Source: Zygnema cylindricum (taxonomy: Eukaryota > Streptophyta > Zygnematophyceae > Zygnematales > Zygnemataceae). Taken from it: DNA of 64,000 nt. Numbering within the stretch: the first letter of the stretch is position 1; each line of letters starts with the position of its first letter. The notes beneath the pieces were generated by a model. That model made no database searches. It saw only the letters and a list, made by a program, of their open reading frames with translations, and was not told the origin of the DNA. The position numbers and the translations under genes were made by a program. The DNA is taken from the NCBI GenBank assembly GCA_037447655.1, contig JBBHKE010002029.1, positions 62,001 to 126,000 on the forward strand, given 5' to 3'. Shown here piece after piece: positions 53,431 through 63,357 of the stretch.

Positions 53431-54985
53431 ATGACTTGTCCAGAAAGAAACCGGTGGAAGATAGCCATAAATGAGGAGATGGCCTTAATTATGGCAGCCG
53501 ATACTTGGGAGCTGGTGGATATCCACCTAACCGAAAACCAATCGGTTGTAAGTGGGTTTTCAAATTAAAACTGATCCCAGATAACACAATCGAGCGCTAC
53601 AAGGCCATATTAGTGGTAAAGGGATTTACACAAAAGGAGGGAATTGACTACGAGGAAACCTTTTCCCCAGTTGTCAGATTTCCCTCCGTCCGCATACTTC
53701 TCAATCTGGCAGCGGCGGAAGACATGGAAGTGCACCAAATGGACATCAAAACAACCTTTTTGCACGGAGAATTGGAAGAGGAGATCTTCATGCGACAACC
53801 CGAAGGGTTTGTGGAGGAAGGAGAGGAGAGTAAGGTATGCCGGCTCATTAAATCTCTTTATGGTTTGAAACAGGCGCCTCGACAGTGGAATAAGAAGTTT
53901 GATGAGTTTCTAACTCGTCTGGGATATATCCGGATGAGCTCATATCACTCAATCTATATTTTCAAAGATGAGGAAGGTTTTATATTTATTGCAATTTATG
54001 TTGATGATTTGCTTATTTCAAGTAAATCACTGGAAAAAATCAATAAACTGAAAACCAATCTTTTGGGGAGATTTGAAATGAATGGTATGGGAGAAGCAAA
54101 ATATATTTTGGGAATTCAAGTAGAAAGAGACCGAAAAAGAAAGATTATAAGATTGACTCAAAAGGAAGCAATAGGGAACATGCTTGAAAAATATCAGATA
54201 GATAAAGCTAATAGTTCTACAACTAAAATGGAGTTGAAGAAGGGAAGTGAGGGGAGTAAGGAAGAAGGAGTCATAGTCTTAGACGAGGAATTATCTCCTG
54301 AATAACAAAAGTTCATGCAAACTATCTCTTACAAGCAAGTAGTGGGAAGTCTAAGCTATTTTATGAATTGTACCCGGCCGGATTTAGCTGCAGCTGTAGG
54401 AGTGCTGAGTAGAAGTCTAAATGCTCCCACTAAGAGGGATTCGGAGGCAACTAAGAGAGTCCTTAGATATTTGATAGGAATTAGGGATCTATGGTTGCAT
54501 TTAGGTGGGAAGAATACTGATATCACTACTCGGAGTGATGCCAGTTATGGTGATGCTCCAATGAGGAGATGCACTTCAGGATATGTATTATATGTGGGTG
54601 ATGGGGCTTGTTGTTATAATAGCAAACAACAAAAAGTTATTGCTCAGTCCACCATGGAGGCTGAGTATATGGCCTTTTGCTCTGCTGTAAAAGAATTCAT
54701 GTGGGTCAAGTCTTTGTTTGGTGAGCTTTGTCACCTTAAGAGTGGTGTGCAGAAAATTTTTTGTGATAATCAGGCAGCAATCGCTATTTCTGCCAATCCT
54801 AAACATCATTTAAAGTCAAACACATTGACATTAGACTCAGCTTTGTTAGAGAGAAAGAAGAAAACAAAATAATCAGTTTAGAGTACTGAACTGATAGTTA
54901 GATGGAAGCATATATGATGACCAAACCTGTGCCTTCCCCGAAGCTAATTTTCTGCAGAGAGAAGTGTGGTCTGAAATTAAAGATT
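53431..54985 (+). pseudogene. reverse transcriptase-RNase H of B3
   Basis: RT is one 266-codon frame (53505-54305) containing [41 protein letters not shown] and an intact YVDDLLIS box. A TAA at 54303 ends it; RNase H continues in 54315-54872 with SLSYFMNCTRPDL, DASYGDAP, MEAEYMAFCS and DNQAAIAIS. A deletion near 54815 shifts the frame, and the end block AYMMTKPVPSPKL lies in another frame at 54905-54945. Confidence 0.88.
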
Positions 54986-54999
54986 GAAAATAAGGGGAG

Positions 55000-56064
55000 T
55001 GTAGGAATTAATGGTCTTTTAAAGTATTTTCTATATCTGAATAGAAATATAGAAAGATTCCGAGGCAATCTATCTCTAACTTCTCTCTCCAACTCTCAAA
55101 CTTGTCGTAGTCACTGAGAAATTGGAGAGGAAGCTAGAGCCATGGCTACCTAAGCTATCCAGAGGTTTATGTGATATAAATATTAGTTTATTTACCATTA
55201 GGGGTTTATTTACTTAAAGAATATGTGATGCCTCAAGGATTTGATTCTGGTACCTGCCGGACGGTAAGCTGTTGATAGCCGGTAGCCTAATCCGTTAAGT
55301 CTAGACCTAGTGTTACGTACTATAGGGTTTGATATTTAGTTAAACATTAACATGTAGGATTATTCATTTAACTCAAACTGTTTACAGGAGACATAGATCC
55401 ATTAATGTAAAAGTAGGGATTACAGAACAAATAAGAAATGAATATCGCGCATTTATTTCTTTAGCAAAACGAATACCGTGTATGTATTTATTACGGCTAC
55501 GATTAAATGTGAATTTAATCGGACGGCCGGAATTAAACGCCGAGATCCCGGAAGAGGATTTCGGCGGTTTTTGGTCATCGCCATATCAGATGACACGTGG
55601 CGGAATGACATTGGATCGCGGCATCTTCGAGGATTAAGAGAGCGAATCCGGATATTCCACGTGTCGACATTTAGGCATGTCGTACAGTGTTCGTACACAA
55701 AGTACATCGGCAGCTGTACTTTTGTGTACGAAAATGTAATCTAATTAGCTCCGTACATCAGTAGATAGAGTCTGTGAGAGAGATAGGACTTAGAAAAATA
55801 AAGAGATATGACCCTTTCTCCCAAAGAGCTTCTGTACAAAAGGTCAACTTTGACCCTGCATAACTTATGCTCAGGGGAGCAAATTCATAGATTCTTATTG
55901 TTATTGACTCAAGAGAGTCTTGCCTTTACATAGGTGAAGTTGGTTAGAGTTTTTGTCTGCCACGGGGGCAGTTGTTCTTGCTGAAACACAAAGGGGTCAG
56001 GGTTATCCTAGAAGCTTCTTGGAACCTGTCCACTTTGAGGACTTATGGAGGTCTAAGGGTTTCA
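55000..56064 (+). repeat. 3' LTR of B3
   Basis: A 1065-bp LTR starting TGTAGGAATTAATGG and ending GGTTTCA. The antisense tRNA-like module is at 55224-55320. Followed by the TSD CTTCG. Confidence 0.92.
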
Positions 56065-56580
56065 CTTCGAGTGAGAAGTTCCATGGAACCCCTATTAAAA
56101 GGATAAAGAGTGATAATTGGGGGGAATATACCTCTAACCAATTTGAGGAATACTTGAGAGATGAGGGAGTTTAGCACCAGAAAAACGGTACCATTTAACC
56201 CGGAACAAAATGGGGTAGTCGAGAGAAAGACAATTGGATTACAGCCATAAATGATGAGATGGCCTCTATCATGGAAGCAAATACTTGGGAACTAACGGAT
56301 TGTCCTCTGGACAGAAAAACCGTTTGGCTATAAATGGGTGTTTAAACTAAAACTGAACCCTGATAATTATATTGAGAGATATAAAGCTCGATTGGTTGCA
56401 AACAAGTTCAACCGAAAAGAGGGGATTGACTATAAGGAGACTTTTGCTCAGTTGTTTGGTTCCCATCAGTAAGGATTCTCCTCAGTATAGGAGCAGCGTA
56501 AGACATGGAAATACACCAGATGGATATTAAAACTGCTTTTCTTAATGGTGAGTTAGAGGAAGAAATTCCCATGAGGCAAA
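56065..56580 (+). pseudogene. F integrase and RT fragments
   Basis: Continues F after B3: GTPIKRIKSDNWGEYTSNQFEEYLRDEGV (second catalytic Asp in SDN) and a damaged EQNGV block. Then a deletion of about 600 bp joins directly to ITAINDEMASIMEANTWEL and the RT start, ending at MDIKTAFLNGE-like sequence with frame shifts. It is cut at 56580 by C', just before the MRQPEGF block. Confidence 0.82.
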
Positions 56581-57309
56581 TGCAATTCTGTGTCCTCCAT
56601 TCGACCACAGAATACATGAAGCCTCTATATAGTATTTAACTAACCCACTTCAAGCAACAACCACTGCTATCCTGGAAGGCAAAATGACAGTTTGACTGCA
56701 CCCCTATGCTGTGTGGACTCCTCTGGGTCCGTAGCAAAAAGATTCATTGAAAATGGCCAACCAACTGATTAGTTATGTGTCGGCAAAAATGTCAAGTTTA
56801 TACAAGCTCTCTAAGAGAGAGAGGTGCTATCTACCAAAAACCCCTAAGTCCCAAACCCTCTCTCACAACCCCTATCTATTGAAGTACGCTCCAATCAAAA
56901 GACTGTAAAGTACCAAAAAGTACAATGGCCGATGTACTTTATGTACGGCCACTGTACGACAAGGTCATGGAGTGGACGCGTGTCGCCGTCTGAGTCGTTA
57001 TTATGTTGTCAAGGATCCCTGCTGCTCAATTCAATCTTGCCACGTATCGCTAGGTCACGCCACGTCACGCCAAGTTCGAAAAACCGCCAAAATAACCATT
57101 CCGAGACCTCGGCGACGATTAGGGACGTCGGATAGAGACCGGCATTTAATTGTTATTGTCGAAATAAATGTCCGATTCATTTGTTTCGTGCGGCGGGTTG
57201 TTCGCACTGAATCTGATGTGTTCTATGTTTCCTATTTCATAGTTATATTAATCGGATTAAAAGTTATACTCAATCTTTAAATAAATATCGTACCCCATGT
57301 ATTGTAAGG

Positions 57310-57388
57310 AACTTCTACGACAGACCAATTAGAGCTGACGGCTACGCCGCGCTCTGCCGGTCGTAGGTTCGAGTCCTGCTGGACTCAA
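57310..57388 (+). other. tRNA-like module of C' LTR
   Basis: Contains CTACGAC, AGAGC, CGGC-TAC-GCCG, GCTCT and GTCGTAG as nested pairing segments, then GTAGGTTCGAGTCCTGC, a perfect T-arm with the box B consensus. The acceptor-like 3' end TGGACTC has no partner at the 5' end. The nested pairing differs from a cloverleaf, so it is tRNA-derived at most. Confidence 0.62.
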
Positions 57389-57394
57389 CATTTT

Positions 57395-58655
57395 TGTTGA
57401 AATTGATGTATTTTCTAAGTCTGTATTCGAAAAATAAATAGAGTAAGTTAGCAAAGGTAGCTTTCTTCTCGCTCAAACTATCCAGTCCCCATACTTGTTG
57501 CAGTCACTGAAGACTGGAGAGTGAGCTAGAGCCATGGCTGTCTATAATGTCCAAGGAGACAAAAAATAGGATAATACTTAGTTTGTACCAAAAAGAGACC
57601 GCCAGATCAAGGATTTGATCCTAGTACCTTCAAGCCATTGAAAGATGTAGTAGCCCTTAGATTTAGCCATAAGACCAAATCAACATTATATATATTGGGT
57701 ATAATAGGTATTTAAAAGTGTTCAGGTAGAGAATTGCTAGACATACTAACAAATAACTAAAAGCTGTTCTAGACTGGATTTGAATGTAGGTCTATGGAGA
57801 TTTCTGGTAGTGATACCCCTTATCCACTAAGGCATAATCGAAACGATACACGTGACGGATTTCAAAGAACAATAAACATTAACGTAACAGCTAGTTAACA
57901 CCAGATTAACGAAGAGGAACAATTCATGCATCTACACAAATCTGAACCGTATAAAACATTTTTTGATCGGACGGTCGGCATTGTAGATGCCACGCGAAGT
58001 GAGCTTTTGGCGGCATTCGAAAATAGCATCACGCAGTGCAATGTGGCATCACATTATTTGATACCGGAGAAGATGCGAGGAGGAACCATGGCTCCCGATT
58101 TGACAAGTGTCACCTTGTTGACCATGTCGTACAATGGTCGTACAATAAGTAAATCTCCCATTGTACCTTCTTGTACTATATAGTGTTCTTATTGGACTAG
58201 GGTTAAGTAGTAGGTAGTCGTGAGTAGGCAAACCAAGACTTAGTGATATTTAGGTACCTCTTTCTAAAAGAGCTTGTAACTATAAAGGTCATCTTTGACC
58301 AGCCATAACTTAATGCTCAGGTGAGCAAATTCAGTGATTCTTTTTGCTGCGCACACAGGGGAGCCTAAGCCACACAAGAATGTATTCGGTCAGAGTCTTT
58401 GCGTGCCATGGTGACCATTGTTTAGTGGGAAATTCAAAGTGTAAAATATTGTCCAAAACACATATTCAAGCTTTTCATTTTGTGGTGGAAATGAGCACAC
58501 AGAAGGTTTTCTCTTCACAGGGGTGAAGGTGTATTAGGGTTCTGATTTTCAAGGGATCATTCATTTGGGTTTATATCAACTTGGAGTCGGCACTATCTAG
58601 ATTAGCTTCTTTACGATCTGCCAATTCTGTGGGCAAAGGAGCCCATAGAATTTTA
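57395..58655 (+). repeat. G, recombinant solo LTR
   Basis: A 1261-bp solo LTR from TGTTGAAATTGATG to GAATTTTA, flanked by ATTTT (57390-57394) and CTTTT (58656-58660); intact C LTRs have CTTTT at this site, so the left copy mutated. The first 450 bp are of a D/E-like type with GAGCCATGGCT and a tRNA-like module (57600-57690, minus). From about 57770 to 58320 it is family A-like, including a second tRNA-like module (57770-57850, minus). The final part (58340-58655) is like LTR E, with GAGCACACAGA and CTTCAC-AGGG-GTGAAG (58514 on). Confidence 0.85.
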
Positions 58656-58921
58656 CTTTTGTTGAGAGTGACTTAGGTCACTCCTAAGTCCTGTCTATGG
58701 AGCTGAGGGTGCCATGGCTCCACCACCCTCTCTATCCTTGAGTGACTACAACAAACATGGGGGATAGAGGGAAGAGGTGGACGCAGGCTGCCTGCGCTTT
58801 ACTTTTCCTAATTAAATTAATGTATTAAGATCTAGAAAATACCTTATATATCTAATAATTTCAACACTCCCTTTATTTTCTAGTCCAACTTTAACTTCAG
58901 TCCACACTTTTCTCTACAGTA

Positions 58922-59602
58922 TTATAACTTGGGAGAAGGCACCGGTTTTGTCATCATATCAACCACCGTTTCCTCATCTGATTTATATACAAGCTTCACA
59001 ATCTTATTTTCAACAATTTCTCTCACAAAACTTAATCTTATGTCCATATGCTTAGAGTTGAAATGATGCTTTGGATAAAATGCAATTGGGATGGCAGCTT
59101 GATTATCACAAAACACTTCATGCACCCCGTTCTTCATATAACCCAGTTCTTGCAATAAGGACTTGACCCACATCAACTCTTTCACAGCATAAAAAGAGGC
59201 CATGTACTCAACCTCCATAGTAGACTGAGCAACCATCTTTTGTTGCTGACTGCTCCAACAGCAAGCACCTTCCCCCACATATAACACATACCCAGAAGTG
59301 CATCTTCTCATAGGTGCGTCCTCATAGATGGCATCACTCCAAGTAGTGATGTCAATGTGCCCCCCTCCCAAATGGGACCATAACTCTCTGGTTCCCACCA
59401 GATATCTCATGACTCTCTTGGCTGCCTCCCAATCTCTTTTTCTAGGATCATTAAGACTCCTACTGAGTACTCCAACGGCTGCCGCTATGTCCGGCCAAGT
59501 ATAATTTATAAACCAGATCAAACTTCCTACGACTTGTCTATAAGGGATAGACTTCGTAAACTCTCTCTCATCTGTACTCATCTGATCATCTAATATCATC
59601 AC
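58922..59602 (-). pseudogene. RNase H of C'
   Basis: One open frame of 226 codons from MILDDQMSTDEREF through SLIWFINYTWPDIAAAVGVLSRS, DAIYEDAP, MEVEYMASF and DNQAAIPIA to the end block VVDMMTKPVPSPKL. The first catalytic Asp region and DNQAA are kept, although Ser-Tyr-Gly of DASYGDA are changed. RT is not attached: upstream sequence is replaced by the H-type segment. Confidence 0.87.
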
Positions 59603-59628
59603 TCCTACACTCCCATCACTTACTTTTT

Positions 59629-59994
59629 GTAGAAATATGTAATAAACATATTATATTTTTAATAAACATCGCTTATTACTCGCGGTCACAAAAACAGGGA
59701 AAATAAACTCAAAATCATGTTTGTAACTCAAGTTTGAGTTTTCGCTAACAAACAATAGTGGTAAGAAACTCTTTACATTGTGAACGCTCACAAAAATAGT
59801 TAAAAAACAACCCTAAACCTTGTTTCTATCACAAATTTGAGTTTGTGCTCCAGTTTGAATATTATATGCAGCATGCACTGCTATGCTACGCTACTTTGAC
59901 ATCCTAGTCGTAGCAGTTGCTCCTTTATACTCTTAACTTCCCCCTCACAGCCTCATCCACTGAGGACTAAAGCTTTCAAAATAACACTCCCTTA
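59629..59994 (-). repeat. H-type LTR-like segment inside C'
   Basis: About 366 bp not related to copia coding. On the minus strand it reads AAGGGAG, then TGTTATTTTGAAAGC, and ends TTTCTACA, so it has TG...CA ends preceded by a purine tract. Its start (GAAAGCTTTAGTCCTC...GGCTGTGAGGG) matches the start of H' at 61399. It replaces roughly 2 kb of C' and has no matching target duplication. It may be a 3' LTR joined by template switching. Confidence 0.5.
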
Positions 59995-59995
59995 A

Positions 59996-61037
59996 AGTTC
60001 TCCTCAGTTTCGGACTCAAATCTGATTCTTATCTTCTTTGTATATTTGAAGGGGTCACATGACTCCCCTTCACCCGTGACAACTAAGTGTTTGACTAGAA
60101 TGATATTTTTTTTTGCTAAGTCATAGACTGTATATCCCTTAATATCCTGATCATATCCCACAAAGTATTCAGGTTTTCCCTTAGCATCTAGTTTCCAGTT
60201 TTTCCTATCCGTGTCAAGACTGTAAACTTGGCTACCCAATACTTTAAGGTGTGAGATATCAGGTTTCCTTCCAACCCATCTCTCATAAGGTGTCACTCCC
60301 TTTACTGCTGAGGTAAGGACTCTATTCTTAATGTAGTTGGCACAGTTCATTGCTTCTGCCCAAAATCTCTATCCTGTTTTCTTGTCTACCAACATACTGC
60401 ATCCACTATATCCTAGTGTTCAATTCAACCTCTCAGCTACCCCATTTTGTTTCGGGTTATATGGTATAGTTTTCTGGTGCTTTACTCCCTCATCTCTTAG
60501 ATATTCCTCAAACGGGTTAGAGGTTTTTTTCCCCTCATTATCACTCCTTATCCTTTTAATGGGGGTTTCATGCAACTTCTCACTCGATGCTTCATATTCT
60601 TAGAAGTAAGTTAATGCTTCAGACTTTGTTTTTAGAAAATAAACTCTAAAGTATCTAGACCAGACATCGGTTATTGTCATCATAAACCTTTTTTTTCCAA
60701 TCGAAGTACTTTTGCAGGTCTCGAAATATTTGTGTGGACCAAATCTAATACTATCTCACCTCTATATGTGGCGGCTTTGGGAAAGGGAAGTCTGTGAGCC
60801 TTACCTTCAGCACAGCCACTACAATTATCCATCATTTCGTTATCCCCAAACTGAATGCCTTCTACTACCCCAAGCGTTTTTTATTTCCCTCAACCTATCA
60901 AAATGTACATGCCCCAACCGCTTATGCCAAATCAGCAACTTAGGAACACCAAGATAGTGAGCATTGTTCTTTTCATAACTCAGGATAAGCCTAAACATTC
61001 CTTGGCTACCCTTATCTACTGTGAAGTAAACGTTATC
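59996..61037 (-). pseudogene. integrase region of C'
   Basis: Minus-strand frames show HKRLGHVHFDRLREI (near 60900) and the decayed Cys motif, the HTDIW block with stops (near 60720), the NRV-x-x-SAVKG and YERWVGRKPDI blocks, and FGSQ changed to LGSQVYSLD (frame 60350-59976). It ends with IRFESETEENF where the H-type segment joins. Frameshifts are frequent between 60850 and 60350. Confidence 0.83.
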
Positions 61038-61398
61038 TGCAATTCTGTGTCCTCCATTGGACCATAGAATATAGGAAGCCTCTAGATAGTATTTAACTAA
61101 CCCGCTACAAGCCACAACCACTGCTATCCAGGAAGGCAAAATGACAATTTGACTGCACCCCTATGCAGCTTGGACTCCCTTGAGTTCGTAGCAAAAAGAA
61201 TCACTGAAAACGGCCAACCAGCCGATAAGTTATAAGGCAGTAAAAATGCCAATTTGTACAAACTCTCAAAAAGAGAGGTGACTACCTACCAAAATTTTCT
61301 AAGTCCTGATTCCCTCTAATAACTTCTGTCTACTGAATTACGCACCAATCACATTATTGTACCGTACCAAAAAGTACTACTGCCGGTGTACCTTTTGT

Positions 61399-62240
61399 TG
61401 TTTTTAGAAAGCTTTAGTCCTCTCTAAGCCTCGGCTGTGAGGGAGAGAGATCTATTTAGGACTTAAGCTTTTTTGTGTTGAGTTCGGCTCAGTGGTTACC
61501 AAAATTAGTGTGACACTGAAGTTGGGAGTTCACGGTTCATTCACACTTGGGACACGCATCGTCACTTGAGAGAAATGCGTGAGTATGTCCTCCGTGGACG
61601 TACGGAAATTCGGCAAGACCACGGGACTTCGTGAAGTCAGTTCTATGGTGCCAAATTCTCTAGTCGGACGGCTGACAACCGCCACCAACAAATACTGACG
61701 AGGCGTGACTAGATCACTATCACTTTACGTTGTCTGAACTTCGGTGTAAATATTTGGTAGAATAGAATTTTGTTTGTAGTGAATTAGTTGTTTAGTGTTG
61801 AGAATGTGGTTTATGACATACCTTCACTACACAGGTTTACTCACACTATTTGTTGTGTTAGAATGTTATATGTACGGCTGGAATGCCTCCGTACAGCTTA
61901 GTGTAGTTTCGGTGTATAGAAGTAGGACTTATTGAATTTGATTCATTAGGAACAAATGATATGAAAACTGTACACTCAGTTTTATGTAATTTCATTTCTG
62001 CATATCTCATAGATTTGTAAGCGGAATTCATTGAAATTTTTTATGTGTGTTTCTGTGTATTTTATATAAACTGTGTTAAATTTTGAGGACCATTGGATAA
62101 TTTTTCTGAAAGTTATCGTCTGTCAAAGTTGCTGTTCAGCAATCAGTATTTGTGGAAGCTTCCTCTTTTGTTTTGTTCTACGATGACTACTGTTGCATCT
62201 TCTTCATCTTCAGTGTTAGCAGTTGTCCCAGAACAACACA
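61399..62240 (+). repeat. H', solo LTR of another retroelement family
   Basis: An 842-bp insertion into the D'' LTR with TG...CA ends (TGTTTTTAGAAAGC ... ACAACACA) and the duplication TTTTGT (61393-61398, 62241-62246; intact D LTRs have it once). Near the end an ATG (62182) starts MTTVASSSSSVLAVVPEQ, which looks like the start of a Gag read out of the LTR, as in the other families. A weak tRNA-like stretch (61475-61560, plus strand) has GGCTCAGTGGTTACC and CACGGTTCATTCAC. No internal region is present. Confidence 0.72.
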
Positions 62241-62594
62241 TTTTGTACGGCCTATGTACGACAAGGCTATTAAGCAGACGCGTGTCTGCATTTCACTCGT
62301 CTGTACATTCCTCTGAATTCCCATGACTGAATGTCATCTCTCCACGTGGCTCCAAGTCATGCCACATCACAAAACGCCAAAGTGACAATTCCGAGATTTC
62401 GGCGATGATGTGCGCCATTGGATTTTCAACGAGACGCAATCTTAGCCGTTAAAAATACTTGCGCGATATTTGTTCCACTATCGAAACAAAATGCGTGATA
62501 TCCGTTTTGAAATAGAGTCGTACTACGTACTTTCATATAACTGTATCTATGCATGCCGTATAAAATTTAAGTTAAATGGATTTGTTCCTCCCTT

Positions 62595-62604
62595 AATATA
62601 TATA

Positions 62605-62699
<95 letters not shown>
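62595..62699. repeat. AT dinucleotide microsatellite
   Basis: About 105 bp of almost pure TA repeats with one interruption near 62608. It expands a short TATATATATA run that exists at the same place in the LTRs of D (near 23641 and 28990). Confidence 0.97.
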
Positions 62700-62702
<3 letters not shown>

Positions 62703-62721
62703 ATGCTATAGCATTTAGCAT

Positions 62722-62815
62722 TGGTCGTAGTCTAATAGGATAAAGCTGACCACTATCGGCCAACTTGACGAACCGCAGGTACCGGGATCAAATCCCTGGA
62801 CCGTCAAGTATATTT
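62722..62815 (+). other. complete tRNA-like module of D-type LTR
   Basis: Plus strand: box A-like TAATAGGATAAAGC, anticodon-arm-like TGACC-ACTATC-GGCCA, box B GGGATCAAATCCC (62784-62796), all enclosed on the 3' side by the inverted repeat ACTTGACG (62763-62770) and CGTCAAGT (62802-62809). Antisense to the element. Confidence 0.65.
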
Positions 62816-63010
62816 TTAGTAACCTACAAAAAAATAACTGTCTGTTGAACTAAAGCAGCCATGGATCAACCACCTTCTCTATCCTTCAGTGACTACAACA
62901 AGTATGGGGGCTAAAGAGAGGAGGTGGAGGCAGGCTGCCCGTCCTTTTTTTTTTTTTATCCTAACAAATTTAAACCTAGAAAATAATCTCGAAATCTATT
63001 AATTTCAACA

Positions 63011-63352
63011 CTTTCTTTATTTTCTAGTCTAATTTAATTTTTCTTTCAACCCGCACTTTTACAGACAATATTTTAATTAAGGAGAGGGCACAGGTTTGGT
63101 CATCATGTCAATAACCATTTTTTAATCAAGTCTATACACAAGATTTAAAATTTTATTTTTAACTTTTTCCCTTACGAAGCTTAATCTTATGTCCATATGT
63201 TTTGCTTTGAAATGGTGTTTTGGATTGGCTGCAATTGCGATTGCAGCTTGATTATCGCAAAAGATTTCATGCACTTCCTCCTTCATATATCCCAGTTCTT
63301 GCAATAATGATTTCACCCACATTAGTTCTTTTACGGCCAATCAAAACGCCAT
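63011..63352 (-). pseudogene. RNase H end of D''
   Basis: Minus-strand remnant with VKELMWVKSLLQELGYMKEEVHEIFCDNQAAIAIAANPKHHFKAK and the start of the tail. A stop replaces the codon after LVYRLD and the ADMMTK motif is altered (VIDMMTK). Cut at 63352 by B4. Confidence 0.85.
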
Positions 63353-63357
63353 ATACT

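Larger units (their letters stand above)
49592..56064 (+). mobile_element. B3, full-length Ty1/copia element
   Basis: A 6473-bp element with LTRs 49592-50660 and 55000-56064 and perfect target duplication CTTCG (49587-49591, 56065-56069). It splits the integrase gene of F. The LTRs are of the subtype seen in B4, while the internal region shares nonsense codons with B2. Confidence 0.95.
56581..58866 (-). repeat. 3' LTR of C' (interrupted by G)
   Basis: Minus-strand C-type LTR: 56581-57394 and 58656-58866 with solo LTR G between. It ends GAATTGCA at 56581 and starts TGTTGAAATTATTAG at 58866. The tRNA-like module on the plus strand (57310-57388) has box B GGTTCGAGTCC and outer arms CTACGAC/GTCGTAG. 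GTAC motifs occur near 56920-56960. The element inserted into F at 56580. Confidence 0.88.
58656..61037 (-). mobile_element. C', internally deleted C-type element (part)
   Basis: Minus-strand element whose 3' LTR starts at 56581. After the LTR end (58866) come RNase H (59602-58922), an H-type segment (59629-59994), then integrase sequence (59996-61037). Most of RT and the integrase-RT linker are missing. D'' cuts it at 61038, so the 5' part lies outside the window. Confidence 0.82.
61038..63010 (-). repeat. 3' LTR of D'' (interrupted by H')
   Basis: Minus-strand D-type LTR: inner parts 61038-61398 and 62241-63010. It starts TGTTGAAATTAATAG (63010) and ends GAATTGCA (61038). It has CCACGTGG near 62342, GTAC motifs near 61365 and 62247, an AT microsatellite, and a complete tRNA-like module at 62722-62815, unlike the shortened one in D. 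The candidate target duplication is TTATC (61033-61037); the partner is outside the window. Confidence 0.87.

Noticed and set aside
61475-61560. Independent tRNA-derived SINE
   Set aside because: Box motifs are weak and the unit has LTR-type TG...CA ends and no A-rich tail, so a solo LTR fits better.
62470-62718. 82-codon frame with Tyr-Ile repeats
   Set aside because: It is the translation of the AT microsatellite in an LTR.
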